From Cryptoclostridium sp036644995 (GTDB taxonomy: Bacteria > Bacillota > Dehalobacteriia > UBA7702), in the NCBI GenBank assembly GCA_036644995.1, contig JAVXOZ010000004.1:62001-126000 (forward strand): DNA of 64,000 nucleotides. The letters are read 5' to 3'. Under the pieces are notes generated by a model. The model saw only the letters and a program-made list of their open reading frames with translations, was not told the origin of the DNA and searched no databases. Below are positions 8,174 to 16,539 of this stretch, one piece after another. Made by a program: the position numbers and the translations under genes. Position 1 is the stretch's first letter. The number at the start of each line of letters is the position of its first letter.

Positions 8174-8952
8174 TGAACCTAAATGAACTATTGCAGGAAC
8201 TTAACAGAATTTGTCCCTTTAATATCCAAGAAGATTTTGATAACTGCGGTTTACAGGTTGGCAATGGTGAAAACACCTGCACCAAGGCATTATTAGCATT
8301 TGATTTTACGGAAAAAATTGCCGATGAAGCCATTGAAAAAAAAGCCGATGTTATCATCACCCACCACCCATTTTTATTTCATGGCATAAAAAATGTGGCT
8401 ACCTCAAACTGGCAAGGGAAAATGATTTATAAACTTATAGAAAATAATATTGCCCTAATTGCCTTGCACACAAATTTAGATAAAATAGATTACGGCGTTA
8501 ATATGACGCTGGGACAAAACCTAAACCTTAAAAATCTCCGCACTTTTTTACCCGAAGAAAACCAAATTGGGTTAGGTGCTGTGGGGGAAACCCCAAAGAC
8601 CATAAATTTTGGGGAATTTACGGACTTGGTAAAAAACAAACTCTCCCGACCCGGCATAAAATTTGTGGGCAACCCTAATACCCCCATAAATAAAGTAGCT
8701 GTTTTGGGCGGTGCAGGGGCGGAATTTTTAAGTTCTGCCAAGACACAAAAAGCAGATGTTTACATCAGCAGCGATTTTAAATATCACGATGCACAACTTG
8801 CACAAAACATTGGCATATGTATTATAGATGCAGGACATTTTGGTACCGAAGTTGGGGTAGTTGAAGCCTTGGCAAAAAAACTGAACCAAGAAATCCCCCA
8901 TCTAAAAATAGAAATAAGCACTAATATGGAAGATTATTGGCAATACAAGTAA
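8173..8952 (+). CDS. Nif3-like dinuclear metal centre protein
   Basis: 259 residues, the short Nif3/YqfO form without the inserted domain. The metal-ligand motifs are ITHHPFLFHG (about 60-69), HTNLD (about 98-102) and the C-terminal IDAGHFGTE. The family forms a toroidal hexamer; GTP cyclohydrolase-like or other roles have been proposed but the cellular function is not settled. It is coupled to trmK by a 1-base overlap at 8173. Confidence 0.9.
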   Translation: MNLNELLQELNRICPFNIQEDFDNCGLQVGNGENTCTKALLAFDFTEKIADEAIEKKADVIITHHPFLFHGIKNVATSNWQGKMIYKLIENNIALIALHTNLDKIDYGVNMTLGQNLNLKNLRTFLPEENQIGLGAVGETPKTINFGEFTDLVKNKLSRPGIKFVGNPNTPINKVAVLGGAGAEFLSSAKTQKADVYISSDFKYHDAQLAQNIGICIIDAGHFGTEVGVVEALAKKLNQEIPHLKIEISTNMEDYWQYK

Positions 8953-9015
8953 ACTTGATTATAGGCGGATTCAAATAAAAAAGTTTTAATATGAGGTTAT
9001 CGATAAATAACCCAA

Positions 9016-9176
9016 CAGATTGTCAAAAAATATAGTTTTTTGGCAAGATGTCAGGCTGTTAAGAAAGACTTAGATTCGGCAAAACTCCCTGAGCACCGAC
9101 TGCTTATGTACCTAAATGTACATAAGCAGTCGGTGGGAAGGGATTTTGCCGAATATCAGACTTTATCAACAGCCTA
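9016..9176. repeat. dispersed palindromic element, copy B (161 bp, near-perfect hairpin)
   Basis: Same termini as the other copies (CAGATTGTC... and ...TCAACAGCCTA). The central part is a perfect inverted repeat: CACCGACTGCTTATGTAC against GTACATAAGCAGTCGGTG around CTAAAT. It is flanked by hairpins GGTTAT..ATAACC at 8995-9013 and 9179-9199, and by a wider GGATTCAAATA / TATTTGAATCC pair at about 8968 and 9212. The 470-bp gap between nif3 and the next gene holds only this. Confidence 0.88.
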
Positions 9177-9200
9177 TGGGGTTATTTATAAATAACCCCA
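9177..9200 (+). terminator. hairpin to the right of element B, likely nif3 terminator
   Basis: GGGGTTATTTATAAATAACCCC is almost perfectly self-complementary. A 19-bp core (17 of 19 identical) recurs on the left of the element at 8995-9013. No T-run follows, so terminator function is less certain. Confidence 0.5.
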
Positions 9201-9424
9201 AACCTTAACTTATATTTGAATCCATATATTGCACCTGTTTTTTTACAGATGCACAAAAGATGCCATAAAACCAATTTTTTTAACCTTAAGTATTATTTGC
9301 TTTTTATAACTAAATTTCACCTATTATGTTTCTGCTGTTAAGCAAATAATTTAGGTTGACCGGTCTGAAATGGCACTGATTCTGTGCCGTTTTTTCTTTA
9401 TATGAATATAACACGGAGGTTATT

Positions 9425-10162
9425 ATGGAATATCTTTATCAATACCAAGAAACGCTTTTTCGTAAAGAGAAATTAGAAGAAGAAGTATCAGCTCTTGGTG
9501 GAAACAGCGATTTGTTGATTATTCGCCGCAAATATCAAAGGGGAAAAGCTCTCTTTTCGGAATTGCAAAAGAAAATCGACGCTTTGGCTATGGAACAAAA
9601 CAGAAAAGACCTGCAATTAGCTGAAACCCAAGACCAAATTCAAAATGTGCAAAATTTAATTTATGGCGGTTCCATTGGCAACCCACGAGAACTGGAAACA
9701 CTACAAGGTAAGGACTTTGAATTGCAGCGTAAAGCTGAAAATATAGTTAAAGAGCAAGAAAAGCTCACTCGCTCCATAACCAAAGAACAGGAAAAAATTG
9801 AGGAATATACGGAAAAATTGGATAATTTGCAAAATCTTTTTGCCGCTTCCCAAAAAAAATTAAAAAAAGACCATACAGACCTCACCAAACAGCTAAATCA
9901 ATGTGAAAAAGAATTAAAAACCTTAACCAAAAAAATAAAGAAAAAAGATATGGCAGAGTTTATGGAAAAAAGAACAAACCATAGTGGAAAACTTTATGCC
10001 AAAGTGGCAAATGGCGATACCTGCAACTGCTGTTACCGCATAATTACCACACCAACATTAAACCGCTTGAAAAATGGGGTTACCGTTTGTTGCGATAACT
10101 GCAACCGCATACTGATTTATACAGAAGAACCCCCTTGCGAAATTGAGGAAAAACAGGTATAA
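9425..10162 (+). CDS. coiled-coil zinc-ribbon protein (DUF164/CT398-like)
   Basis: 245 residues. Residues 10-175 are a long charged coiled coil (Glu/Lys/Gln-rich). The C-terminus (about 190-230) has paired cysteines, CNCC and CCDNC, that can form a zinc ribbon. This architecture is that of the widespread C4-type zinc-ribbon family found next to nif3-like genes in Clostridia, which matches the context. Its function is unknown; a nucleic-acid or protein-scaffolding role is inferred from the fold only. The start at 9425 follows ACGGAGG. Confidence 0.85.
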   Translation: MEYLYQYQETLFRKEKLEEEVSALGGNSDLLIIRRKYQRGKALFSELQKKIDALAMEQNRKDLQLAETQDQIQNVQNLIYGGSIGNPRELETLQGKDFELQRKAENIVKEQEKLTRSITKEQEKIEEYTEKLDNLQNLFAASQKKLKKDHTDLTKQLNQCEKELKTLTKKIKKKDMAEFMEKRTNHSGKLYAKVANGDTCNCCYRIITTPTLNRLKNGVTVCCDNCNRILIYTEEPPCEIEEKQV

Positions 10163-10177
10163 TAATGGCAGAACAAA

Positions 10178-10731
10178 GCAAAGAGTAAGTTGTTTCATCA
10201 CGAGAGGATTACCGAAAGGTACCTTTTGAGGAAAGTCCGGGCACCACAGGGCAGGATGCCGGCTAACGGCCGGTGAGGGCAACCTTAAGGATAGTGCCAC
10301 AGAAATAAACCGCCTTTTAAACCTCTGAGGAGCGTAAAGGTTGAGAAAAAACCAAACACTTCTCAACAAAATCCAAGGCAATAATACGGCAAAAGTTTTA
10401 CGGCAAAAGTTTTACAGCAAAATTTACAGTGTACCTAATGCACCTGTATAATAAAAAGCTTTACTTTTGGTGAACAGTAGCCTTGTTTTAGCACTTGGGC
10501 GTTGCTCCGAGGTTTAAAAGGTAAGGGTGGAACGGTGCGGTAAGAGCGCACCGGCGGCTTGGTAACAAGTCGGCCAGGTAAACCCCATCCGGTGCAAGAC
10601 CGAATAGGAAAGCGTGGGAGTAGCCCGCTCTGCTTTCGGGTATGGTCGCGTGAGCCCATTGGTAACAGTGGGTCAAGATAGATGATGATATAAACAGAAC
10701 CCGGCTTATAGATTTGCTCTTTGCTTTTTTT
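10178..10731 (+). ncRNA. rnpB: RNase P RNA (class A) with greatly enlarged P12
   Basis: Catalytic RNA that matures tRNA 5' ends. Conserved blocks are GAGGAAAGTCCGGGC (about 10228), AGTGCCACAGAAA followed by ACCGCC, GGTGCGGTAAGAGCGCACC and ACAGAACCCGGCTTAT (about 10694). The P1 strands are GCAAAGAG (10178-10185) and CTCTTTGC (10717-10724), and P1 plus the T-run doubles as terminator. Length is about 550 nt against 350-400 for most class A RNAs. The excess lies between 10313 and 10521, where CCTTTTAAACCTC pairs with GAGGTTTAAAAGG to enclose about 180 nt. The 5' end is inferred from P1 pairing. Confidence 0.95.
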
Positions 10732-10800
10732 CTGCTTATTTATGCTATTTACCTATTTAGCATTGACAAAAGATTATTTTCTGATAAAATAGTAGTTAAT

Positions 10801-10970
10801 TGAATAAGAACGGTGCCATTATATAATGGTTAAAAGGAAAAACGGTTTAATACCGTTACTGCACCCGCAACTGTAAGAGAGTATGAAATCCGAATTTGCC
10901 ATTGGCGTGCGTTTCACGTTGAGAAGGCCGGATAGTAAGTTTGATCCTCGAGTCAGGAAACCTGCCAAAA
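10801..10970 (+). promoter_or_regulatory. cobalamin riboswitch
   Basis: Contains the conserved core: GGTGCC, AAAAGGAAAAACGG, the B12 box-like GCACCCGCAACTGTAAGAG (about 10861-10879) and the 3' element GAGTCAGGAAACCTGCC (about 10950-10966). It lies upstream of cobT and ahead of a terminator hairpin, the layout of a B12-repressed transcription-attenuation switch. Confidence 0.95.
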
Positions 10971-11017
10971 ATTTACCTTGATCTCGGGAGAGAAGGTCAT
11001 GGATGTATCGTTCACTT

Positions 11018-11047
11018 TCCGCATCCAATTTGCGGATTTTTTTATTA
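11018..11047 (+). terminator. riboswitch expression-platform terminator
   Basis: TCCGCA and TTGCGGA pair around a short loop and are followed by seven T. It lies between the aptamer and cobT, so it would stop transcription when cobalamin is bound. Confidence 0.8.
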
Positions 11048-11095
11048 CAAACATCCTCACCGCAAGGTGGGGATTATTTAATTTAGGAGGACAAT

Positions 11096-12166
11096 ATGAG
11101 CTTATTAAAAGAAACAATTAGCAAAATCAAGCCCCTTAATGAGGAAGCAATGAAAGAAGCTAACGAACGCATAGACAGCTTAATTAAACCCATCGGAGCA
11201 TTGGGCAAATTAGAAGAAATAGCCGCACAGGTTGCAGGGATTACCGGGAAACAAAAAAATGAAATGAAAAAACGTGGCATCATTGTTATGGCTGCGGATA
11301 ACGGCATCTGCGATGAAGGGGTGGCATCTGCTCCCCAATCCGTTACCACTATTATGACAGGATGCTTTATTAAAGGTGTAACGGGAATGGCTGTTTTGGC
11401 AAAAGAAGCCAATGCCGATGTTACCGTTGTGGATATCGGGGTAAAAGACGATTTAAACATTAAAGGCATCTTAAATAAAAAAATTGCCCACGGCACCGCC
11501 AATTTTGCCAAAGGCCCCGCAATGAGCTATGAAGATTGCGTAAAAGCCATGGAAATAGGCATAGAAGTAGCCAACGATTTAGCCGCAAAAGACTATGATA
11601 TTATCGGCACAGGGGAAATGGGCATTGGGAACACCAGCTCCAGCAGCTGCGTTTTAGTATCCCTAACAGATGTTACCATGGATACCTCTGTGGGTAAGGG
11701 TGCAGGACTTACCGGGGAAGCACATCAACACAAAAAAGATGTTTTAAACAGCGCCATCGCTTTAAATAAGCCCAATCCTAAAGACCCCATTGATGTAGTT
11801 GCCAAGGTTGGGGGCTTTGATATTGCAGGCTTGGCAGGTGTATTTTTAGCCTGTGCCGCCAACCGCATTCCCGTGGTTGTAGATGGTTTTATATCCGCCG
11901 CCGCCGCTTTGGTGGCTGTACGTTTATGCCCCACCGCCAAAGAATTTATGATAACCTCACACTGTTCCGCAGAGCCGGGTTTCATGGCAATGATGGACGC
12001 CGCAGGACTTGAACCCATGCTCCAGCTTGGTATGCGTTTAGGTGAAGGCAGCGGTTGCCCCATTGCTTTTCACGTAGTGGATAGTGCAATGACCATGATG
12101 AACAATATGGCTACCTTTGCCGAAGTTACCATGGACGATGACTTCTTAGTAGATATCAGGGAGTAA
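11096..12166 (+). CDS. cobT: nicotinate-nucleotide--dimethylbenzimidazole phosphoribosyltransferase
   Basis: Makes alpha-ribazole 5'-phosphate (or its analogue with another base) for the lower ligand of cobalamin. 356 residues, the family norm. Motifs: IKPIGALGKLEE, MAADNGICDEGV, GTGEMGIGNTSSSS (about 181-194) and EPGFMAMMDAAGLEPML. The catalytic Glu lies in the GMRLGEGSGC segment. First gene of a three-gene operon under the riboswitch; start at 11096 behind TTAGGAGGAC. Confidence 0.95.
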   Translation: MSLLKETISKIKPLNEEAMKEANERIDSLIKPIGALGKLEEIAAQVAGITGKQKNEMKKRGIIVMAADNGICDEGVASAPQSVTTIMTGCFIKGVTGMAVLAKEANADVTVVDIGVKDDLNIKGILNKKIAHGTANFAKGPAMSYEDCVKAMEIGIEVANDLAAKDYDIIGTGEMGIGNTSSSSCVLVSLTDVTMDTSVGKGAGLTGEAHQHKKDVLNSAIALNKPNPKDPIDVVAKVGGFDIAGLAGVFLACAANRIPVVVDGFISAAAALVAVRLCPTAKEFMITSHCSAEPGFMAMMDAAGLEPMLQLGMRLGEGSGCPIAFHVVDSAMTMMNNMATFAEVTMDDDFLVDIRE

Positions 12167-12169
12167 TTT

Positions 12170-12730
12170 ATGAGCAAGGTAGTATTAATAACCGGGGGAG
12201 CACGGAGTGGCAAAAGCACCTTTGCCGAAGAACTTGCACTTAAAGCAGGGGATAAAATATTATACGTTGCCACCGCCAAAGCCATTGATGAAGAAATGGT
12301 GGATAGAATAAAACGTCACCAAGCACGGCGACCTAAATCTTGGGAAACTTTGGAAGCCTATAAAAATTTAGGGAGCATATTGCCTGAAAAATCAACAGGG
12401 CGAGATGCCATACTTTTAGATTGCATTACCATTATGTCTACAAATATTATTTTTGATGACCCCGTAATGCAAAAAGAAGAAGTGCCTTTTGAAGAAATGC
12501 TCCGAGTGGAAGAAGATTTAATGGTGGAAATAGATGATTTTATCCGCTGTTTTGATAAATTAAATGCGGATTTATATTTAGTCACCAACGAAGTGGGCAT
12601 GGGTTTAGTTCCGGAATATCCCCTCTCTCGTTTTTATCGTGATGCTTTGGGCAGAGTTAACCAAAAGCTGGGACACGCCGCCGATGAAGTTTGGCTGGTG
12701 GTGGCAGGCATTCCCTTGCAGGTAAAATAA
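12170..12730 (+). CDS. cobU: adenosylcobinamide kinase / adenosylcobinamide-phosphate guanylyltransferase
   Basis: Bifunctional step that phosphorylates and guanylylates adenosylcobinamide to AdoCbi-GDP. 186 residues. The P-loop is TGGARSGKST (8-17) and the GMP-accepting His region is RHQARRPKSWETLE (about 46-59). TNEVGMGLVPEYPLSRFYRD is the family's C-terminal signature. It lies 3 bp after cobT. It serves both corrinoid salvage and de novo synthesis; no corrin-ring genes are in the window. Confidence 0.94.
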   Translation: MSKVVLITGGARSGKSTFAEELALKAGDKILYVATAKAIDEEMVDRIKRHQARRPKSWETLEAYKNLGSILPEKSTGRDAILLDCITIMSTNIIFDDPVMQKEEVPFEEMLRVEEDLMVEIDDFIRCFDKLNADLYLVTNEVGMGLVPEYPLSRFYRDALGRVNQKLGHAADEVWLVVAGIPLQVK

Positions 12731-12731
12731 T

Positions 12732-13316
12732 ATGAAAAAACTCTACTTAATTCGCCACGGTGAAACAGATTTTAATAAAGCAAAAGTATATTACGGTGCC
12801 ACGGATTGCCCACTCAATAGCAATGGACGCAAAGATGGGGAAAAACTGGCAAAATCTTTTGAAAAAATCCCCATAGATTTTATATATACAAGCCCCTTAA
12901 TACGTGCCAGCGAAACCGCCAACATTATTTTTAGGGGCAAAGATATCCCCACCCAAGAGGATGACCGCATCAAAGAAATGAACTTTGGCATTTGGGAAGG
13001 GAAATATTACAAGGATTTAGAAGGCGACCCTATATATAATGAATGGATGGAAAATTGGGAAGATACAGCACCCCCCAACGGTGAAAGCTACAATCAATTA
13101 GCCATAAGAGTGGAAGCTTTTTATGAAGATTTATTAAAAACCAAAAGCGAAAATGTGGCGGTAGTTTGCCACAATGCAGTTTTAATGCTGTTGCTACCTG
13201 CTATTTTATCTTTAACCAGAACCCAAGGCTGGCACTTTTGCTTTGAACATGGAAAGTATACTTATATAGACTTTGCCGATGACTTCCCTGTTTTAAAAGG
13301 TTTAAATATTAAATAA
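12732..13316 (+). CDS. cobC: histidine phosphatase, probable alpha-ribazole phosphatase
   Basis: 194-residue member of the phosphoglycerate-mutase superfamily. The catalytic RHGE is at residues 8-11 and the second His is in VVCHNAV (about 144). Its place directly behind cobU (1-bp gap) supports dephosphorylation of alpha-ribazole phosphate or of cobalamin phosphate. By sequence alone another small-molecule phosphatase is possible. The cobalamin synthase gene cobS, often in such operons, is absent here. Confidence 0.82.
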   Translation: MKKLYLIRHGETDFNKAKVYYGATDCPLNSNGRKDGEKLAKSFEKIPIDFIYTSPLIRASETANIIFRGKDIPTQEDDRIKEMNFGIWEGKYYKDLEGDPIYNEWMENWEDTAPPNGESYNQLAIRVEAFYEDLLKTKSENVAVVCHNAVLMLLLPAILSLTRTQGWHFCFEHGKYTYIDFADDFPVLKGLNIK

Positions 13317-13355
13317 AATACGGTCTTTTAAAAAGGCTTAACTAAAAAAAATGGG

Positions 13356-13396
13356 CGTAAAGTGTATTTTTAATACACTTACGGTCAGATTTTTTA
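13356..13396 (+). terminator. possible terminator after cobC
   Basis: CGTAAAGTGTATT and AATACACTTACG form a stable hairpin. A T-rich stretch follows after about eight other bases, so it is a weak candidate. Confidence 0.45.
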
Positions 13397-13501
13397 GAAT
13401 TTACAAATATTTCCAGTCCTTAATTATTACCGTAAAATCCTCTAACTTTTGTTATATATTATCATTGTTTTGAAGAATTTTAGCAAAGTGCAAAAAAAAC
13501 G

Positions 13502-13530
13502 GTGACAAAGACAAAATTAAACGTTATAAT
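13502..13530 (+). promoter_or_regulatory. sigma-A promoter of the rubredoxin operon
   Basis: GTGACA at 13502-13507 and TATAAT at 13525-13530 with a 17-bp spacer, 60 bp upstream of the rubredoxin start. Confidence 0.75.
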
Positions 13531-13589
13531 AACATCATAGTTAATACATATTACTAATAAAGACATAAAAATTTTAGGAGGACATTATC

Positions 13590-13712
13590 ATGAAATATGT
13601 TTGCGACGTTTGCGGTTATGAATACGACGGAGATACTCCTTTTGAAGAACTACCCGAAGATTGGGAATGCCCAATGTGCGGCGTTGGTAAAGATCAATTT
13701 ACCCAAAGTTAA
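13590..13712 (+). CDS. short rubredoxin
   Basis: One-iron electron carrier. Only 40 residues, with CDVCG at 5-9 and CPMCG at 28-32 as the Fe(Cys)4 site and the usual C-terminal GVGKDQF. Standard rubredoxins have about 52-54 residues; the surface loop between the two Cys pairs is about 12 residues shorter here. The start ATG at 13590 follows TTAGGAGGAC. It lies 16 bp upstream of the A-type flavoprotein, its likely redox partner for oxygen or NO reduction. Confidence 0.88.
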   Translation: MKYVCDVCGYEYDGDTPFEELPEDWECPMCGVGKDQFTQS

Positions 13713-13728
13713 TTAAGGAGGCATTTTT

Positions 13729-14913
13729 TTGAAAGCTGTTAAAATAAAAGACAATATTTACTGGGTTGGTGCTGTGGATTGGGACGTTCGGAACTTTCAC
13801 GGTTATAAAACCCAAAGAGGTGCAACTTATAACGCTTATTTGGTTATAGATGAAAAAATTTCACTTATAGATACGGTAAAAGCAGGATTTGAAGATGAGC
13901 TTTTAGACAGAGTAGCCAGTATTGTACCCTTAGATAAGATTGATTATTTAATTGTAAACCACATTGAAAAAGATCACAGCGGTGCTTTCCCCCGTGTGCG
14001 TGAAGCTTGTAAAAACGCAACCTTGGTTTGTGATAGCAAAGCACAAGAGGGCTTAAAAGCACACTACCATACAGATTATGAAGCCCAATTAGTAAAAACA
14101 GGTGATACCTTAAACACCGGTAAATATGAATTTACCTTTGTACAAACCCCTATGGTACATTGGCCAGACAGCATGGTAACCTATTTGGCAGCAGAAAAAG
14201 CCTTATTCCCCAATGATGCTTTTGGACAGCATTTTGCCTCATCCTTAAGATTTGATAAAGAGGTACCACGGGATTTATTAATGTATGAAGCAAGTAAGTA
14301 TTACGCCAATATTGTACTGCCCTTTGGCAAACAAGTGCAAAAAGCTCTTGGCACCTTGGGTAGCTTGGAAATAGACACCATTTGCCCCAGCCACGGATTT
14401 ATTCTCCAAGACAGCATTCCTGATTTTTTGGAAGCATATGGCAAATGGTCCACCAATACCGTGAAAGAAAAGGCAGTTGTAGTTTGCGATTCCATGTGGC
14501 ATGCCACAGAAAAAATGGCAAAAACTATTTATACCGCTTTTGAAAACCAAGGTGTTGAAGTAAAATACATGAATCTGAAGGAAAACCATCCTTCTGATAT
14601 AATGGCAGAAATTTTAGAAGCAAAATATGTGGCTATTGGCTCCCCCACTTTAAACAACAACATAATGCCTACGGTTGCAGGTTTTCTCTGCTATCTCCAA
14701 GGCTTAAACCCCCAAAACCGCATTGGCATACCCTTTGGCTCTTACGGTTGGAGCGGACAAAGCCACGGCATTATCAAAGATACCATGGAAAAAATGAAAT
14801 GGGATGTTGTGGACAACCCCGATATTTATCGCATTGCCTATGAACCCACCAAGGAACAGTTAAAAGCACTTGGTACAGCCACAGAAGAAGCTATTACTAA
14901 ATTTAGAAATTAA
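13729..14913 (+). CDS. fprA: A-type flavoprotein (FprA / rubredoxin:oxygen oxidoreductase)
   Basis: Flavodiiron protein that reduces O2 to water (or NO to N2O) with electrons from rubredoxin. 394 residues. The N-terminal metallo-beta-lactamase domain has the di-iron ligands HxExDH (His78, Glu80, Asp82, His83). The C-terminal flavodoxin domain starts at about residue 250, with FMN loop SPTLNNN and a SYGWSG segment. Start is TTG at 13729 behind AAGGAGGC. Between rubredoxin and rubrerythrin it forms a classic anaerobe oxidative-stress operon. Confidence 0.94.
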   Translation: MKAVKIKDNIYWVGAVDWDVRNFHGYKTQRGATYNAYLVIDEKISLIDTVKAGFEDELLDRVASIVPLDKIDYLIVNHIEKDHSGAFPRVREACKNATLVCDSKAQEGLKAHYHTDYEAQLVKTGDTLNTGKYEFTFVQTPMVHWPDSMVTYLAAEKALFPNDAFGQHFASSLRFDKEVPRDLLMYEASKYYANIVLPFGKQVQKALGTLGSLEIDTICPSHGFILQDSIPDFLEAYGKWSTNTVKEKAVVVCDSMWHATEKMAKTIYTAFENQGVEVKYMNLKENHPSDIMAEILEAKYVAIGSPTLNNNIMPTVAGFLCYLQGLNPQNRIGIPFGSYGWSGQSHGIIKDTMEKMKWDVVDNPDIYRIAYEPTKEQLKALGTATEEAITKFRN

Positions 14914-14933
14914 TTAAACGGAGGAATTTTATT

Positions 14934-15464
14934 ATGAGTTGTAAAGATTTAAAAGGAACAAAAACAGAAGCTAATTTACAAGAAGCATTCGCAGGGGAAT
15001 CCCAAGCCAGAAACAAATATTCCTATTTCGCATCCCAAGCCAAAAAAGATGGATTTGAAGAAATTTCCGCTATTTTCACCACCACCGCAGATAATGAAAA
15101 AGAACACGCAAAACTTTGGTTTAAAGAATTATGCGGCATTGGCACCACTGCTGAAAACTTAAAAGCAGCAGCCGATGGCGAACATGGCGAACATACCGAA
15201 ATGTATCCCCGTATGGCAAAAGATGCCAAAGAAGAAGGTTTTGACAGAATTGCTTTATTATTTGAAGGCGTTGCTAAAATTGAAGCCGCCCATGAAGCTC
15301 GTTACAGAGCCTATTTAGAAGCAGTTGAAAGCGATGCCGTTTTCACCGCCAAAGAAGAAGTTGTTTGGATTTGCCGCAACTGTGGCCATGAATATAAGGG
15401 CGTTAATGCTCCTAAACTTTGCCCTGTATGTGCTCATCCCCAAGCTTATTTTGAAGTAAAATAA
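14934..15464 (+). CDS. rbr: rubrerythrin
   Basis: Di-iron peroxidase that removes hydrogen peroxide using rubredoxin-type electrons. 176 residues. The ferritin-like four-helix domain carries the Glu/His ligands (LQEAFAGESQARNKY, ADNEKEHAKLW, EAAHEARY). A C-terminal rubredoxin domain has CRNCG and CPVC. It is the third gene of the rubredoxin-fprA-rbr operon, 20 bp after fprA, with a GGAGG ribosome site. A terminator follows at 15595. Confidence 0.95.
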   Translation: MSCKDLKGTKTEANLQEAFAGESQARNKYSYFASQAKKDGFEEISAIFTTTADNEKEHAKLWFKELCGIGTTAENLKAAADGEHGEHTEMYPRMAKDAKEEGFDRIALLFEGVAKIEAAHEARYRAYLEAVESDAVFTAKEEVVWICRNCGHEYKGVNAPKLCPVCAHPQAYFEVK

Positions 15465-15594
15465 TAAACAAAACTATTTATGGTAAAAAAAGTGTGGAAT
15501 TGGCAATCCCATCAAAGTGCGGAGGATTTTATCTATCCACATAAACACTTATGCCTTGGGAATATTGTCCATTTTAGACCTTGATTTAAAGCTA

Positions 15595-15640
15595 AAGCAG
15601 AGCCATGGTTTATTACATAAACTTAGGCTCTGCTTTTTTA
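15595..15640 (+). terminator. terminator of the rubrerythrin operon
   Basis: AAAGCAGAGCC (15595-15605) and GGCTCTGCTTT (15626-15636) form a perfect 11-bp stem with a T-run. It overlaps a possible far-upstream start of the next gene, which argues against that start. Confidence 0.85.
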
Positions 15641-15703
15641 TGGTTTTGTGTTACAATTACATTAAGATATCAAGGTAATATAATTGGGAAAATGGAGAAA
15701 ATC

Positions 15704-16357
15704 ATGAAAATAAAGCCACCGCAAATACCTGAAGCCCTCTCAAAAGTAACAGATTTTTTAGGGCTTATGGCAGCAATAAAACACAAAGAATACGATATAA
15801 GCAACGTATTACTGAAAGATGAATTTATCACAGACTATGATTTTGCGGGTCAGGGATTTCGCAATATGGTTTTTGATAATTGCCGTTTTATTAATTGCAG
15901 CTTTTATAAAGGCTGTTTCACCGATGTAAAATTTAAAAATTGCGATTTTTCCGGCAGCGATTTTGAACTTAGTTATTTTAGCCGTTGCGAATTTTCCAGC
16001 TCTAAAGCTGTGGGCACAACTTTTCCCCAAAGCAACTTTATCAACGTTGTTATCACAGATTCTATCTTTGAATATGCCAATTTTGATAATGGAAAATTAC
16101 AACAAATAAAAATAGCAGATAGCTGCTTTAATTATGCCAATATAACCTCGGCAAATTTAAAGGAATTGGATTTGAGCGAAACCCAATTTTTGGGCACTGT
16201 ATTTTTCAAAACTCCACTTAAAGGCATTAATTTTACTAAGTGCACCATAAAAAATATTAGCATTTCCCAAGATTGCAAAGAGCTTAAAGGGATGCAGGTT
16301 TCCTTAATTCAAGGGGCAGAACTTTCCACATTTTTAGGCATAGAAATAGTGGAATAA
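15704..16357 (+). CDS. pentapeptide-repeat protein
   Basis: 217 residues from the ATG at 15704, chosen because GGAG stands just upstream and earlier starts fall in a terminator hairpin. From about residue 45 to 175 the sequence follows the A(D/N)LxX pentapeptide pattern (DFAGQGFRNMVFDNCRF, NCDFSGSDFELSYF, YANFDNGKL), predicting a right-handed quadrilateral beta-helix. Related folds include DNA-gyrase-protecting proteins (Qnr/MfpA) but many members have other or unknown roles. No signal peptide or membrane segment, so probably cytoplasmic. Confidence 0.8.
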   Translation: MKIKPPQIPEALSKVTDFLGLMAAIKHKEYDISNVLLKDEFITDYDFAGQGFRNMVFDNCRFINCSFYKGCFTDVKFKNCDFSGSDFELSYFSRCEFSSSKAVGTTFPQSNFINVVITDSIFEYANFDNGKLQQIKIADSCFNYANITSANLKELDLSETQFLGTVFFKTPLKGINFTKCTIKNISISQDCKELKGMQVSLIQGAELSTFLGIEIVE

Positions 16358-16450
16358 CAAATATATTATACCATTAATCAATAAATACCATCTATTTACC
16401 TTTACTTATTTTGAATATCATGTTATACTATATAATTGTGACTATATAAT

Positions 16451-16516
16451 GTAGCAGGGAATTCATGATGACTCCTTTACGAAATGAGGTAGGGGTATAA
16501 ATAGAAGGCCCACTAC
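16451..16516 (+). promoter_or_regulatory. structured 5' leader of the helicase gene (unidentified)
   Basis: Two nested stems: GTAG (16451-16454) pairs with CTAC (16513-16516) and GGG (16457-16459) with CCC (16509-16511). Inside, ACTCC (16471-16475) pairs with GGGGT (16492-16496) and TAC with GTA. It ends 23 bp before the start codon. It does not match any riboswitch class I know. Confidence 0.45.
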
Positions 16517-16539
16517 AAACAAGAAAGTAAAGGTAATTT

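Noticed and set aside
10435..11028. Minus-strand frames over rnpB and the riboswitch
   Set aside because: Both regions are clearly structured RNAs on the plus strand.
12732..13316. Glycolytic phosphoglycerate mutase
   Set aside because: At 194 residues in a cob operon the protein fits the CobC phosphatase type better.
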